Assembly: GCA_003024785.1 (NCBI GenBank)
Contig: PUQB01000011.1
Coordinates: forward strand, 1,164,708 to 1,228,707
Direction of reading: 5' to 3'
Source of the DNA: Selaginella tamariscina
Taxonomy: Eukaryota > Streptophyta > Lycopodiopsida > Selaginellales > Selaginellaceae
Length of the DNA: 64,000 nt
The notes below the pieces were generated by a model. The model saw only the letters and a program-made list of their open reading frames with translations, ran no database searches and was not told the origin of the DNA. Below are positions 1 through 12,350 of the stretch, piece by piece (within the stretch, counting starts at the first letter, position 1; every line of letters begins with the position of its first letter). Position numbers and translations under genes: made by a program.

Positions 1-2166
1 GATCGTGTCTAAATAAATCACGTTAGATATAAACAAAATTTCAAGGATACAACACTGTAAAACAAACTACCTTTTGCGAATTTGGAATTGGTGTATTGCC
101 TCTTAATCTCTTCTTAGACAAAGTGTTTTGTTTGTCAATGCTGCCCCACTTAAGCTCCTCCTCATCCGAGTCAGAGTCACTTTCATCAGCATCTCCTAGC
201 CTCTGAAATAAGAGGCCAAATAAACACATCACATATGTATAATATTAAAACTTACCTTCTGTGAATTGGGTATCATCCTAGGATCAGTGTCTATTTTTGG
301 CCTACCTCGGGTTGAGTCCTATTTGTGAATAAAACTTAGTATTTACTTATAGCTTGATGAAGGAAAAAAAATAATTCAATATGATTTAACCAACCTCTGA
401 ATCTGAATCAGAGTCACTTCTGTCTGTGTCTTCTGGCCTCTGAACAAATACAACAATATTAAGTTTCTAAGTTGTTGAAAAAATGTTTTGACCTTCTGTG
501 AGTTAGGTATTGAGAGAGTAGTGGCCTTTGTCCTTGGCTTGCGTCGTTTTCTATTGGCTACATCAACTGTGTCTTGTCCAGCCTGTTGTAATCCACAATA
601 GTTATTTCAACATACTGGGAAAATTGTTTTACCTTCTCTAAATTTGCTTTGTTCTCTGTAACGGCCTTAGATTTGAGAAGGTCTCCACATAGAGCGGCTT
701 CTTCCTCTGAATCACTATCATGATTGTTTTGCGACATGCTTCTGTGGAATGGGAACCAAACTCTTCCCTTGGTTGCCCTCATTGTTTATAGCTTTGTTTA
801 TGTTGTTGTTGCTGCCACTTGCTTCTTGAGCCTGCAAACCAACATGTATTAGTAACATGCATGTTGCCAAATACTATACAATGTCATTACTATATTTAAT
901 TCCTCATACTCAATAAAAAAAAAATATTAACTTACCACTTCACCTAACGAGCTGCTTCTAATTCTCTTTGCTGGCGGTGCTATCAATTCAAAAGGCCGGG
1001 ATTTGTCACTATCCTCACCACCGTCAGAGCTACCACCATCTTCCTCTTCGTCTATGAACCTCGTACAACATTCAGGCCACAACACCAATTTCTGTGCTAT
1101 CCAAAAGTTAGACAAAATGCAATCACTACCTTGTAACTAACTACGTACCTCCTCAACAAGCTGAGAGACCCACTTAGGTTGGCATTCATCAAAAGCTGGA
1201 AAGCGTTGTTGAAATGGGATAGGCAAATCCTTTTGTATGTCCCATTTGTTGATTATTTTAACTCGTAGCATGGTGTATGGGAGGCCTTCCTTCACGACCT
1301 TCTCAACCACAATGGCTTTTGCAACCTGAAATAGCCCTGGCCATTAGTAAACACATACAACTTTGAAATAAAATTGGAACTATACTCACCTTCTTCTCTA
1401 AGTATGGATGCGGTTTCTGCATCCGAGCTAAGTGCAGCTCAATAAAGAACTCAACATCTGTTTCTTTTAGTTTTCGCCCATATGCTTGCAATTCCACAAG
1501 TGTACAGTTCCATAAATAATCACGTTCCAATCGACCTTCCTCCCTAAAAGCTTGCTTCTTTCTGGTGATGTTTCTACGAAAGCTTACAAGCTTACGCCCA
1601 ATTTCCTTCTCTGCATGCTCTCGAGTTTGCATTGAGCAGTTCACTCCATATAGTCGATCTATGATTTCTGTCCTTCGTGGAAGATATCTGCCAGCAAGCT
1701 TTCCCTTGAACCTTGCAGCCCAATAATTGGGGAATGCAGCTTTCACCTGCCAACGGAGTTCCTTTGCAGTGATAACTCGGCCAGCCTTCAAATCAGTCGA
1801 AGAAGATGAGACACTGTGGCGCCCACCCATGTGTTCAGTTTCACGTCCAGAACCATGGATGTGAACTTTGGTGCGGCTACCATGAATGTGCACTTTAGCA
1901 TTTGCAGATGTTGATGGGATTCGCGAAGGAGCTTGGGTCTTCAATGATGATTGCACATACCTAACAATAGCGGCAGCTGTTCCTCGTGGTACACCCACAT
2001 CAGACCAATCTCTTGTGCTCATCCCAGCAAGGCCCTCTCCATTGATCTTCTCCTTTGCAACTAGGGTATTGAAATCGACCCCAGCTGAACCAAACTTCGT
2101 GGATAGCAAGGCACCTACCTCTTCCAGCTTCAGGGATTCAAGATTCGTGTGTACAAATGTCGCCAT
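1..2166 (-). CDS. SAM-domain protein gene of a CACTA-like transposon (multi-exon, 3' end outside window)
   Basis: The first exon (2166-1390) encodes about 259 residues. Residues ~8-70 read like a sterile alpha motif domain, with the pattern leading to GLAGMSTRDWSDVGVPRG. A basic stretch follows (KEIGRKLVSFRRNITRKKQ), resembling DNA- or protein-binding regions of accessory proteins in plant CACTA elements. Splice sites keep the frame open: exon 2 is 1325-1149 and exon 3 is 1091-936, each a whole number of codons and bounded by GT-AG. Exon 3 ends in an acidic stretch (DEEEDGGSSDGGEDSD) and a basic patch (PPAKRIR). Farther left, more short acidic stretches (SDSEEEAA near 700; DSDSDSDEEE near 170) look like later exons, but I could not place their borders. 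The gene is divergent from the transposase-like gene at 2444 and shares about 280 bp of upstream DNA with it. SAM call moderate; role as accessory transposition protein inferred. Confidence 0.55.
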
Positions 2167-2443
2167 CTATCGATTTGAGTGAAGTGAGGGCACAAATGGA
2201 ATAAACTAAACCCACATTCACTAAAGAACAAAATGCTAAACCTAAAGGTACTTCTTAGCTTGAAATCCGTAAGTAAGCCCGCCGCCCACAACGCGGGAAT
2301 CATTGTATAGAGATTAATGTGCCCGCCTGCCTTTAATGAAACAATGAAGAACTTCACATTTTGCTTAAAACAAACTTCGTTAAGTTTGTTTAGAACATGT
2401 TCATCAACGCAAAACATGACCAGGCGTAGAGAGTACATAATCA
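2167..2443. promoter_or_regulatory. Shared upstream region of the two divergent transposon genes
   Basis: This gap lies between the start of the minus-strand SAM-domain gene and the plus-strand transposase-like gene. It presumably carries both promoters. I see no clear TATA box pair or operator repeat, so the assignment rests on position only. Confidence 0.3.
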
Positions 2444-5400
2444 ATGGGAAGCAGGTCACAAGGGGTGCCTGGCGATGGCACACGAGAACAGTCAAACCGT
2501 GCAAAAAATCATGAAGATCCTTGTGGAGCCTTTGTCTGTCAATGTTCACAATGCTCTGAGCAGTTTGGGAGTGGAGGTAAACATTACAGCAAGTCAGGCT
2601 TCTATAATCACTTGCACACAAGATACAAGTCTAGGTTTAACACAAACATTATTGAAGGCAGTGAGCCTGATGAGAGCCATGAAGAAGTCTCTCATACTCA
2701 GCAAAATGTTTGTAACTTTGGGCTGATAATGGGGGCTTTGGAAAATGGAGATGACAGTTTTCATAAAGATCAACACCATGAAGATGAAGATGAGCTCGAT
2801 GCTGTTTTGTGTTGACTCGGCTAATGAAGATGATCAAGAGCATATTTTGGCATTTGATGAACTTCCCGTCCCAAACCAACCTATTGCAGCACAGATGTTG
2901 AGGTTTTTATTTAATTATGTCATTTGTTTGATTATGGGCATGTCTCAGAGGCAGTGAGGACAAACATTTTGCAAGCAATGTTCGGCACAGGAGAAGCAAC
3001 AATAGCCCATATCTTGTGCCCATCTTGGACTGGGAGGTGGGGCGACTTGAAGGTTCCACGATCTTCACGTGCCCTAGATCGCCTTCTGTGCAACTTAGGT
3101 ATGCCAAATCCAAGACGTCATGATTTCTGCTTGCATAAAAACACTCCATCTTTTGCATTCAGCAGTCGTGATGAGCAGTGTGGGTGCGGGTAAGTCTCTA
3201 ACATAGTGGTCTGTTAAATGCCCTGAATTGACACAATGATTTGTGTTTTATGTAGGGTTCCCCTTCATCATTGTGCCACATGCAAAGAGGAATGCTCATT
3301 CTGTGGTGCAAGTATTAGTAGCTCAATATCCTTTTACTACATTCCCTTGGGTCCTCGACTCCTTTTACGATCCAAAGTAAAATCCATATGCTGGGATGAC
3401 CTTAGGCCTTGGAGAGCGCGAGATTCGTGGCAACGTAGAGCATTGCACGAACCACCTGAACAAATTAATGAGATTTGGGAAGGTAGCAAATGGCGGCAGT
3501 ATCAAGCGTTTTTTGATCCTGATCAAGAGTTTGAGCTTCCTATCAAGTGTTGCTTCTGCGAGGAATTCATACGTCAATGGCCATTTAGAAATGAGTGCAT
3601 GAATGGTGTGGATGTGGATCAACATGGTATGTACAAGGTAAAATGCCCTTCATGCCATTCTGTTTTTGAAGCTACTCGAAGGCTAGTCAAAGGGGACCCC
3701 AGGAACTTGGCACTACAACTTCATTGGGATGGATTTCAATCTGCCAGAACCAAGCAGAGGAGTTCAGGAGCATTAAACATTAGAGTACTAAATCCAGGTT
3801 TGCAAGGAGCAGCACACTCTACAGCAACATTACCAATCATGTACATTCCGAAGTCAGAAGTGGAAGCAGGGACAGATAGCCTAGATGCATTCATGAACTT
3901 GTTGATTGAGGAGCTTGTGTCATTGTTTATAGAAGGGGTGGAGGTAGATTATTCTCTAGATCCTGACCAGTATGCAGGGCTGCCAAAAAACTTTCGTCTC
4001 AGGGCTTTGCTCCTAGTTGTTGCTGCGGACCATCCGGCACAATGTGAACTTCTCAAGCTTTCGAGTGGTACGTTGATGCTGGTTTTTTTAATTTAAAAAG
4101 TCTTTAACAAGCTATTCCCCCCATAGGTGGCAAAAATAGTTGTAGGAAATGTAAGACTCCAGTTACACAGGACGGGAAGCAATGGAAACATTCTGACATT
4201 TTCCAGAATTCCATGGAGCCACCTCAACCTCGGACAGTTCGTGAGATCAATGAAGCAATTGAGGTGCTAGGAACAATCTCGAGCACATCTCATAAGCAAA
4301 ATTCCAGCGGGATTCTGGAGTACGTGGTGCAAGCATGCTGCTCAAGTTAGCTGATGTTTACGGGTAAGCAAACATGTAATAGTTTTCTAAGCCAATTCAT
4401 CACTTTTCTTTTCAGAGTTAATTTATTGGAGTTTTCAACATTTGACGTGATGCATTTGTGGTGTTTGAATGTGTTAAAAGTGTGCAACGAGCAGACATTC
4501 AACAAAATACAAGAAGGCAAGGAATCTACCATGCAAATATTGAGATCACGAATGAAGACCTTGCTACAACATCGAACCTCAATCATGAAGAGAGTTAGAC
4601 CAGATCATCCATTGACTCGGCTTGGTTTTTGGCGAGCTCAGGAGCACCAACATTTTGTACAATGGTACCAAATGTATGCAGTAGATGGCCTCCTTGACAA
4701 TGAGCACATGAAGATCTGTTTCTTATTGAGAGCTGACAAAATTTTATATGACTGGAGTCGAAGTTTCGGATGGACTGTCGAAACACTTGATGATATGCGG
4801 GAACTTTGCAGCACAGTTGAGGTTCTATGGTATTTAAAATTTGGGCCTCATCAATCTGTATTGATGCATGCGTTCGGACGAGGCCATATTTGTGAGGATA
4901 TTTTTTTGTTCGGTTCTTCTGCAAACACTTGGTGTTACAAGTATGAGTCGGAATTCAAAGTGTTGAATGCAACTGAGACAAACAATATACAAATGGAAAT
5001 GACGTACACGAAGACCCATCTAAGGTGCGTACTTATTTTCTACAGCTTATGGGATCTTCTTATTTACCAACTTGTGTAAGCAGGGGTTTTTTTACAACCA
5101 TTCAAGAGCAAATGATGTTGGAAAGGGATGGATTGCTGCCACCAGAACGTTTGAGATGTATGCTTAATCAAAGCTTTATAAAACCAATTTCTACAGGTTC
5201 ATTGGAGAAGGTGTTGGTGAAAAATGGAATAGTTGTGGTAAGTTCAGAAGACTTAGCTATGGAGGTATGGAAACAATGTATGGACATGGGTTCTAGAGAT
5301 TGGGAGAGAAGGATTTCAGAGACAGGAGTCCTTGTAACCCGGCAAAAAGGCAAGCATATTTCTACATTGCAGGTGGAAGCACTTGCACGCCTTATAGGAG

Positions 5401-6394
5401 TGGAGTTCCAGGCGACTGGAATTATGAACCAGGAATGCTTTGGACACAAAGCTATTTGTATTCGTGGAACAATCTTCAAGTCAGGTAGTACAATGGTGAC
5501 ACAAGACCCTGACAACACAGGCATGTTTTTTGAAGTTAATATCATGTTGTAAATAGTGTAATTTTTTGTCCATGCAGGTGAAGTTTGCTATGCACAACTC
5601 ATGGATATTTTTTCGGTGGAGTACAATGGACATATATGTGTTATTTTCAGCTAACTTTAGAAAGTGAGTTTCTAGACTTATGAACTTTAACCTCAAGTTA
5701 ATTGGTTTATCACATGTCTAGATACCACTGCCAAGACCGAACATCTCGACCAAGCATTCATGAAGCAAGTGGAATGTATTTTTGGCGCCTGGACGTTACC
5801 ATTTCGACTCAACTTGTATTTTACTAGTGAATGACATTCAGCGTGAAGTTTGCATTGTGCCACACACAGACCAAGCATTGGCAAAGAGAGGCTTTGATAT
5901 TGCTATAGAAGTTGTTGCATCGTCATTCCCAACACATCTGCGGAATGGAGTTGGTAAACACCCTGTTTGGGTGACAACAGGCGACATTTTGGAGATCCAA
6001 GGGAGAGCTAGTTTGAAATTTGCTATTGTGATATCCAGCAGCGTTGAGAGGCAAACCATGGATGTACAGTGGCTCGAACATCATATTAGAGTTGGAGAAG
6101 AATATTTACTACTAGGAGGTGCACAACACACTACAAAACAGAAATGGACTCAAGTGGAATGGTTTGTGCTATGTGACAAACTGAAATCAAGACGGTTTTG
6201 TTATAGTAGAAGCTGAGGATGTGATCGAGTTACAAAATAACCAACTTGCAGTTGTATTAGCAATTTTTCGTAGGCGAAAAATTTTCAGAGTTCAGCTATT
6301 GGAAGTTGGGGATGATGGGCTATACAAACTAGCTAACCAAAACTCGCATATGTTGGCTGGTCTCAAATGCACTGCAAGAGAAAAGTGCAAGTAA
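2444..6394 (+). CDS. CMC/CACTA-like transposase gene (multi-exon, damaged)
   Basis: The 5' part has a C2H2-like finger (CQCSQC followed by HLHTRY). Later exons carry cysteine pairs (CGCG, CATC, CSFC, CCFC, CPSC), the stretch LDAFMNLLIEELVSLFIEGV, and SGGKNSCRKC, which match the layout of CACTA/Plavaka-type (CMC) transposases. Next come a FDVMHLWCLNVLK block and LGFWRAQEHQHFVQWY, the equivalent of the WKASEWRNF region of CACTA proteins. GT-AG introns at 3190-3255 and 4068-4126 restore the frame exactly; further introns near 4365-4415, 5023-5090 and 5665-5720 are likely. The final exon ends in CTAREKCK and a TAA at 6392-6394. Frame changes near 2810 and 6180 suggest unrecognised introns or decay. 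Start is uncertain: 2444 opens the finger ORF. DNA cut-and-paste transposition in the nucleus is inferred from family likeness. Confidence 0.6.
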
Positions 6395-6690
6395 CTAGCT
6401 CTTCTGTAGGTGCTCTACAATATTTTTTAATAGATGATGACTAAGTCTACAAAATGCCACACTATAAACTCACATACAATATCACTATGTCTTTTATACC
6501 CGCAATGGAATCCACAATCCCAAATTTTTACTACAAAAATCCACTTCAAACAACGACGCCACTATAGGACTTCACTATACAAATACAAAAGCCACTTTGA
6601 ACTCAAACACATTTCGAAGTCACTATAAAATAACACCTTTATATGAAAAAGCCACTATGAATTGGGAATCCACCATCCGCGGCTCCTTGT
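6395..6690. repeat. CACTA-type subterminal repeats at the 3' side of the transposon
   Basis: The motif CCACTAT or close variants (CACTATAAA, TCACTATG, GCCACTATAGG, TTCACTATAC, GTCACTATAA, GCCACTATGAA) recurs about seven times in roughly 230 bp. CACTA elements usually carry short repeated motifs inside their ends, so this supports the family call. I could not fix the exact terminus, since the segment runs directly into a retrotransposon remnant near 6690. Confidence 0.5.
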
Positions 6691-9099
6691 GCATCCTGAT
6701 ATTTTCCAAGACTCGAGAAGAACACGAACGGCATGTACGATTAGTCTTGGAGAGGCTCCGGAAGCACCACTTGTTTGCCAAGTTGGAGAAGTGCTCTTTC
6801 AGTCAACAGTCTGTCGAGTTCCTGGGGTACATCATTTCAGCAAAAGGCGTTTACCTCAGCACTTGTTCTTATCCATCCTGACCCTGCGAAGCCATATTTC
6901 GTGGAAGCTGATGCCTCTGACTTCACCATTGGTGGAGTGTTGTCCCAGGAAGGTTCAGATCATCTTCTCCATCCCATTGCTTTCCATTCCCGCAAGTTCA
7001 CTGCCCTGAGATCAACTATGATGTCTACAACAAGGAGCTGCTAGCAATCGTCAATGCCTTTGAGGAGTGGCGCAGATTCCTTGAAGGTTCCCCGCATGTG
7101 GTTAAGGTGTATTGTGATCACAAGAACCTCCAGTACTGGGCAATAGCACGAGTTCTCAATCGACGTCAGGCGCGATGGGCATAGTCTTTGTCCTGGTTCC
7201 GATACGAGATTATTCATCGTCCCAGTCGTCTAAATGGCAAAGCAGATGCCTTATCTCGTCGCAGTTACCTAGCTCCAGTACCAGGTGAAATCCGATTTGA
7301 TCAACAAGAACAAGTCATCTGAGCTCCAGCCAGTTGTTGGTAAACACACTTTCCCGTTCTTCTGCTCCAGTGGACACTTCATTTTTGGATCTAATCCGAG
7401 AAAATCTCTCTCAAGACGAGTTTGCTCGTGATGTCCTTGCACATGTTCGACGAGTTCAGCCATTGTCTTCAGGGTCACAACTACGAGATTATGCTGCTTT
7501 CCATCTTCATAATGGGTTGCTGTACCACCACATCCAAATCTATGTTCCGGACGGAGAACTAAGGTTGCGAGCTGTCCAACACTGCCATGACAACACAACT
7601 GCAGGACATTTTGGCATTCGGAAGACGATCGAGCTGGTACAACGTGTGTTTCTGGTGGCCTCGGCTTCGCATGTATGTTGAGAGATTTGTGTGATTGTGA
7701 CACGTGCCAGCGTACAAAGCTTCCTCGTCATCGACCGGTTGGACTACTACAGCCTCTTCTTATTGCTCAGCGGCCATGGTCATCCATCACCATGGATTTC
7801 CTCATGGATTTACCGCCTTCTAGAGGGTTTGATGCTGTCCTAGTCATTGTTGATCGGTTTTCTAAGATGGTGCACTTTGTTCCCTGCAACAAGACATGTT
7901 CGGGTCCTGATGCTGCAGATCTGGTGTACCGGGAGGTGTTCCATCTTCATGGTCTTCCTGATGAACTTGTCACGGATCGAGGTCCCAGTTCACTTCGGCA
8001 TTCTGGCGGAGATTCCTAGATCAGTTACGTATCACCGGGAAGCTGTCTACTGCACATCATCCTGAAACAGATGGACAATTGGAACGCACGATTTAGACTC
8101 TGGAACAATATCTCCGGTGTTTCATTTCTCATCTGCAAGATGATTGGGTCGATCTCCTTCTGCTGCCGAGTTCGCATACAACAACACGGCACACTCATCC
8201 ATAGGTGTGTCGCCATTTTTTGCGTTCTCTGGTGTTCATCCTTGCTGGTCCTACAGCTTGCCCATGGTTCCTAGCCTCACCACTACTGCCGATGATCGTG
8301 TTGAGCATCTCCGACAGGTCCATGAGGAAGTGCAATATCATCTTCAACACGCTCGGGATTTGCAACAACAAGCTGCTAATCGTTCCCGTTCCTCTCCTCC
8401 AGCATTCACAATTGGTGACCAAGTGGCTCCTCCGGGTCATTGGCCAACCACACGTCCCTGTGACAAGCTAGACTATCAACGCTTGGGGCCATTTCGCATC
8501 ATCGACAAACTCTCTCCGGCGTCATTGGCCCAACCACACGTCCCTGTGACAAGCTGGACTATCAACGCTTGGGGCCATTTCGCATCATCGAGTGGTTGGC
8601 CAATGACCCTGTGACAAGTTGGACTATCAACGCTTGGGGCCATTTCGCATCATCGACAAACTCTCTGATGTGACGTTTCGTCTCGAGCCAACCATCCAGA
8701 TCCATCCCGTGTTCCATGTTTCTTTGTTGGAGCCTTTATCATGCTCCTTCTGAACCTGGCCGACTTCTTCCACCACCTCCTCCAGTTATAGCTGTTGGTG
8801 AACCTGAGTTCAAGGTTGCTACAATTCTTGACTCCAAACTTCGTGGACTGGATTAGGTGATACATTGACAAAACTCTCTGATGTGATGTTTCGTCTCGAG
8901 CCAACCATCCGGATCCATCCCGTGTTCCATGTTTCTTTGTTGGAGCCTTATCATGCTCCTTCTGAACCTGGCCGACTTCTTCCACCACTTCCTCCAGTTA
9001 TAGTTTCTGGTGAACCTGAGTTCGAGGTTGCTACAATTCTTGACCCAAACTTCGTGGACTGGATCGGTTATCCACTTGGCGAACGCACTTGGGAGCCTG

Positions 9100-9556
9100 C
9101 TGCTCATCTTGTTCATGATCCTGATCTTGTTGTCGAGTTCCATCTTGGGAGCCTGCTGCTCATCTTGTTCATGCTCCTGATCTTGTTGCCGAGTTCCATC
9201 AATGATATCCTACAAGTTCATGCTCCTGATCTTGTTGCCGAGTTCCATCAATGATATCCTACAAAACCTAGACCTGATCTTGTTGCCGAGTTCCATTAAT
9301 GCTCCTGATCTTGTTGCCGAGTTCCATCAATGATATCCTACAAGTTCATGCTCCTGATCTTGTTGCCGAGTTCCATCAATGATATCCTACAAAACCTAGA
9401 CCTGATCTTGTTGCCGAGTTCCATTAATGATATCCTACAAAACCTGGACCAGTGCTCCTGATCTTGTTGCCGAGTTCCATCAATGATATCCTACAAAACC
9501 TAGACCTGATCTTGTTGCCGAGTTCCATTAATGATATCCTACAAAACCTGGACCAG
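9100..9556. repeat. Tandem duplications at the 3' end of the gypsy remnant
   Basis: A block containing TGATCTTGTTGCCGAGTTCC and ATGATATCCTACAA is repeated about seven times in slightly different lengths just before the LTR. The corresponding place in the better copy (33340-33440) has only one or two. The pattern suggests slippage or unequal exchange after or during reverse transcription. Confidence 0.7.
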
Positions 9557-9590
9557 TGACGCACGGTGCCGTCATCGAAGAGGGAGATAG

Positions 9591-9964
9591 TGTAAGGATC
9601 ATAGGTCATTTTTTGCCTTTCACAAGACTTGAACCTGAGACCTTTTGGCTAACACACACATGTGTTAACCAACTGGTCCATATGATCCTGGATGCTGAAC
9701 TACACCATCAACAGCAAGGCGTATATTCATACGCATGTTCCAGACTAGTGTGGACCACACATTCCAGACCAGTTGTGGACCATACAATCCTCAGGACCTC
9801 AGATATATAAACAGGGTTCCAGTTCCAGGTTTCTCAGAATCATTCAACACCAGTCTTCGGCCTTGTGTTTCATTTTGTATTCATATCTTTCTTGAATACA
9901 ATCTCCTCCTTTCAAGGTTCCACCCTTGTTCTAAAGGTTTCGCCCTTTGCACAAGGTCATGACA
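9591..9964 (+). repeat. 3' LTR of the gypsy remnant
   Basis: It starts TGTAAGGATCATAGG and ends AAGGTCATGACA, matching the LTRs at 27724-28130 and 33479-33854. A purine tract (GAGGGAGATAG) lies directly upstream. Its right border abuts a reversed fragment of a different LTR family, so this copy probably inserted into that LTR before deletions removed its left half. Confidence 0.85.
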
Positions 9965-10453
9965 GGATGTACCCCTATCGTGTGGAAGTTAGGGCAACAC
10001 AACGGAGAGTTGTGCCTTGACAACACAAGCTTACCTTAACTTACATCAGTAGGAGAATAACAAGCTCTCTTTTGAACCCAAAAACTCTCACTACATATAC
10101 TTTACCTTATTTATGTGATAGAGCCCCCCCCTCCCACGTTTTCCTAATTGAGTAAGTGGGCTAGTACAGAATGCCAAAATTAGGGCAACCCTAGGGGTGT
10201 CCCTAACTTTTTTTGACAAGTTATACTCTTGAGGAAACCTAACTGGCAATGTCAAACCATGGGAGAAGGTAAGTGCTATCTTTGCTTAGAGTTTATCGTG
10301 ATATCTAGTGACAACCAGCCAAACTACCTCTAAACACCTAAGTGCACTAAGCAAGGTTGTTTCTCATTATATCTAGGGTTTGTCGCATAATCTAGTAGTT
10401 AACAATAGTCAGCCTTCAACGTAAAAGGTTGAGCCATAGTAAAAACTATGACA
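9965..10453 (-). repeat. Fragment of a second LTR family (5' third, reversed)
   Basis: Read on the minus strand, this matches the first ~500-600 bp of the solo LTRs at 54375 and 59991, beginning TGTCATAGTTTTTACTATG at 10453. It includes the C-run (8 C at 10124-10131) that corresponds to the G-run of the other copies. It is cut at 9965 exactly where the gypsy LTR ends. Confidence 0.7.
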
Positions 10454-10639
10454 CCAGGGTTGGCATCTGGCGAGTCACATTTGTGGCACCAGGTAAAACT
10501 TAAATACAATGTGTGTAGTTATTGATCACAATAAAGCAAGAATTCATTAGGAGGGACCGAACAACTCTTTCAATCTTTCCAACATTGCCACTGTGGGCCT
10601 CACCACTGTTTGATACAACGATTGCGCCAATCATTGTAT
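10454..10639. other. Unassigned intergenic stretch
   Basis: No ORF or known motif seen. A short piece (GTTGGCATCTGG then TTTGTGGCACCAGG) resembles an internal part of the second LTR family in forward orientation, so it may be rearranged LTR sequence. Confidence 0.3.
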
Positions 10640-10981
10640 TTGCATACTTCGTCATGAGTCAAATACAAGCACTTTGACTTGTTGCATTATGAAATCTTTG
10701 TAGTAGACGCTTAACTAAATTCCTTCCATAATTAGGATCTCAGCTAATTGAAGAAGAACATCATGGTTGTTATTATTGACATCCAACCCAGAATATGTTG
10801 AACCATCTTGCATACTTCGTCATGATGTCAAATACAAGCACTTTGACTTGTTGCGTTATGAGATCTTTGTAGTAGATGCTCAACTAAATTCCTTCCATAA
10901 TTAGGATCTCAGTTAATTGAAGAAGAACATCATGGTTGTTATTATTGAAATCCAACCCAGAATATGTTGAACCATCTTGCC
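10640..10981. repeat. Tandem duplication of about 170 bp
   Basis: The stretch from GCATACTTCGTCATGA to AATATGTTGAACCATCTTGC occurs at about 10640-10810 and again at about 10810-10981 with few differences. It duplicates part of the damaged DUF7869-like gene at the outer edge of the large inverted repeat. Confidence 0.75.
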
Positions 10982-11580
10982 ATCTTAATTTAGATGTTCG
11001 CCACCTCACAAGGGATCCAGGATGCAATGTGCCATTAGGTAAAACCTCTGTCACAACTACACCCACGAAGTCGGACCCTAGTTTCTCTTTTGACACTGCT
11101 TCCATTGGATTTATAGATGTGATGATGCCTCTCCCAACCTCAATCTCATGAAGAAAGAGAATCACCTCATCCATCACAGCAGGCAAACCATCATCTGGAA
11201 AACTCGTGCTACTGTTTATTTATGACTCTGCATATTCTGTGTTAGCCTTGACTTCATCTAAATTCCACAATACAGGAGAACCCTCCTTAAATTCCATTCC
11301 TGGAACCTCAACATGCTTGAAATGGTGTTCACCCATACGTACACACAAGATCCTTGGGCAATATTGTGACATGATGCATTATCATCTCGAACTTCCACAA
11401 TTCCAGTGCCAACTATCTCATTGTTCCGAAGAAGACATACTTTATTCCAGTATTATACATATTGTCCTGCACATAAATAATTGTGTTATTTATGATATCT
11501 GTTTATGCAATATTTCTAAAAATCAGAACTGCGATTGCTTAATAATATGCATGTGTAATAATATATAATTATGTATAAAG
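10884..11580 (-). pseudogene. DUF7869-like gene, copy 1, N-terminal part only
   Basis: Minus-strand reading gives a start region (MYNTG, NNEIVGTGI, HNIAQGSCVYVWV), then VMDEVILFLHEIE and VVTEVLPNGTLHPGS followed by RWRTSKLRWQDGSTYSGLDF. The same blocks occur in copy 2 (35569 onward, plus strand) and copy 3 (up to 56764, minus strand). Here the gene stops after about 230 codons' worth of sequence; the rest is replaced by the 170-bp duplication and retrotransposon debris. Function of these N-terminal blocks is unknown. Confidence 0.6.
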
Positions 11581-11606
11581 ATAATATCTCATGCTTTATT
11601 AATACA

Positions 11607-12350
11607 ACTGATGGGCGGGATTAATCCCACCCACGACTCCCTCCGACGAGAACGATGGGCGGGATTAATCCCGCCGATGAAGCTACCCCTTCGGAGAGAG
11701 TCGGCGGGATTAATCCCGTTGTTGACTCTACCCCATCGGAGAGAGTCAGCGGATTAATCCCGCCGCCGATTCCCTCCCGGAGGAAGAATCAGCGGGATTA
11801 ATCCCGCCGTCGGATCTTCCTCGTCAGAGAAGGTGGTGGGATTAATCCCGCCGCGACTCCCTCCGACGAGGAAGTACCGGGATTAATCCCCCGCCGGATC
11901 TTCTCATCGAGAGAGTCAGCGGGATTAATCCGCCGCAAATCCCTCGACGAGGAAGAGGGGCAGGATTAATCCCGCCCACAACTTTGACGATGGGGAATAG
12001 GCGGGATTAATCCCACCCACAACTCTCTCCGAAGTTATGATTTCAAAGAATCTCGGATAAATCCTGCTCACAAATATTTAAAACAGGGAAGTGGTGGCGA
12101 GATTAATCCCGCCACCCCTTCTTTGCCTCCTAAAATAATTCGAGATTAATCCGCAGATAACTCTTTTAATAAATTCAAGTAATCTTTATCAGTTGAGAGA
12201 GTTATCAGCGAGATTAATCTTGTCGCTCTTTTTAAGAGGCGGAAAAGCATTGCCAATCTGCCATAGCTATCAAAAATGGTGGTGGGATTAATCCCGCCAC
12301 CTCTTCGAAGAGGCGAAAAAAAAATGGCCGGATTAATTCCCGCCCCGGTT
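11607..12350. repeat. Palindrome array A (copy 1)
   Basis: About 15 copies of an 18-bp palindrome, consensus GGCGGGATTAATCCCGCC, are spaced roughly 38-48 bp (mostly 41-45) apart. A perfect copy is at 11658-11675. The linkers also contain partly symmetric GC-rich motifs (TCCGACGAGG, CGGAGAGAGTC). The array lies between the head of the DUF7869-like gene and an AT-rich spacer. The same array occurs inverted at 34610-35416 and directly at 56915-57830. It is not coding. Confidence 0.9.

Larger units (their letters stand above)
6692..9964 (+). mobile_element. Ty3/gypsy remnant (3' half of pol plus 3' LTR), same family as 27724-33854
   Basis: The segment starts inside the reverse transcriptase ([14 protein letters not shown]) and follows the intact relative through RNase H, integrase zinc finger, integrase core and chromodomain to the LTR. 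Gag, protease and the front of reverse transcriptase are missing. About 220 bp are deleted near 6850, where AEGVH-equivalent sequence jumps to the RNase H lead-in. In-frame stops and frameshifts are frequent (near 7183, 7320, 7660, 8018), so nothing is translatable as a whole. The region 8440-9540 holds repeated blocks of the chromodomain end. This is a dead copy of a chromovirus-like element. Confidence 0.85.

Noticed and set aside
2130-2621. 163-codon minus-strand frame between the two CACTA genes
   Set aside because: It overlaps both the divergent upstream region and the transposase first exon, and its sequence has no recognisable domain.
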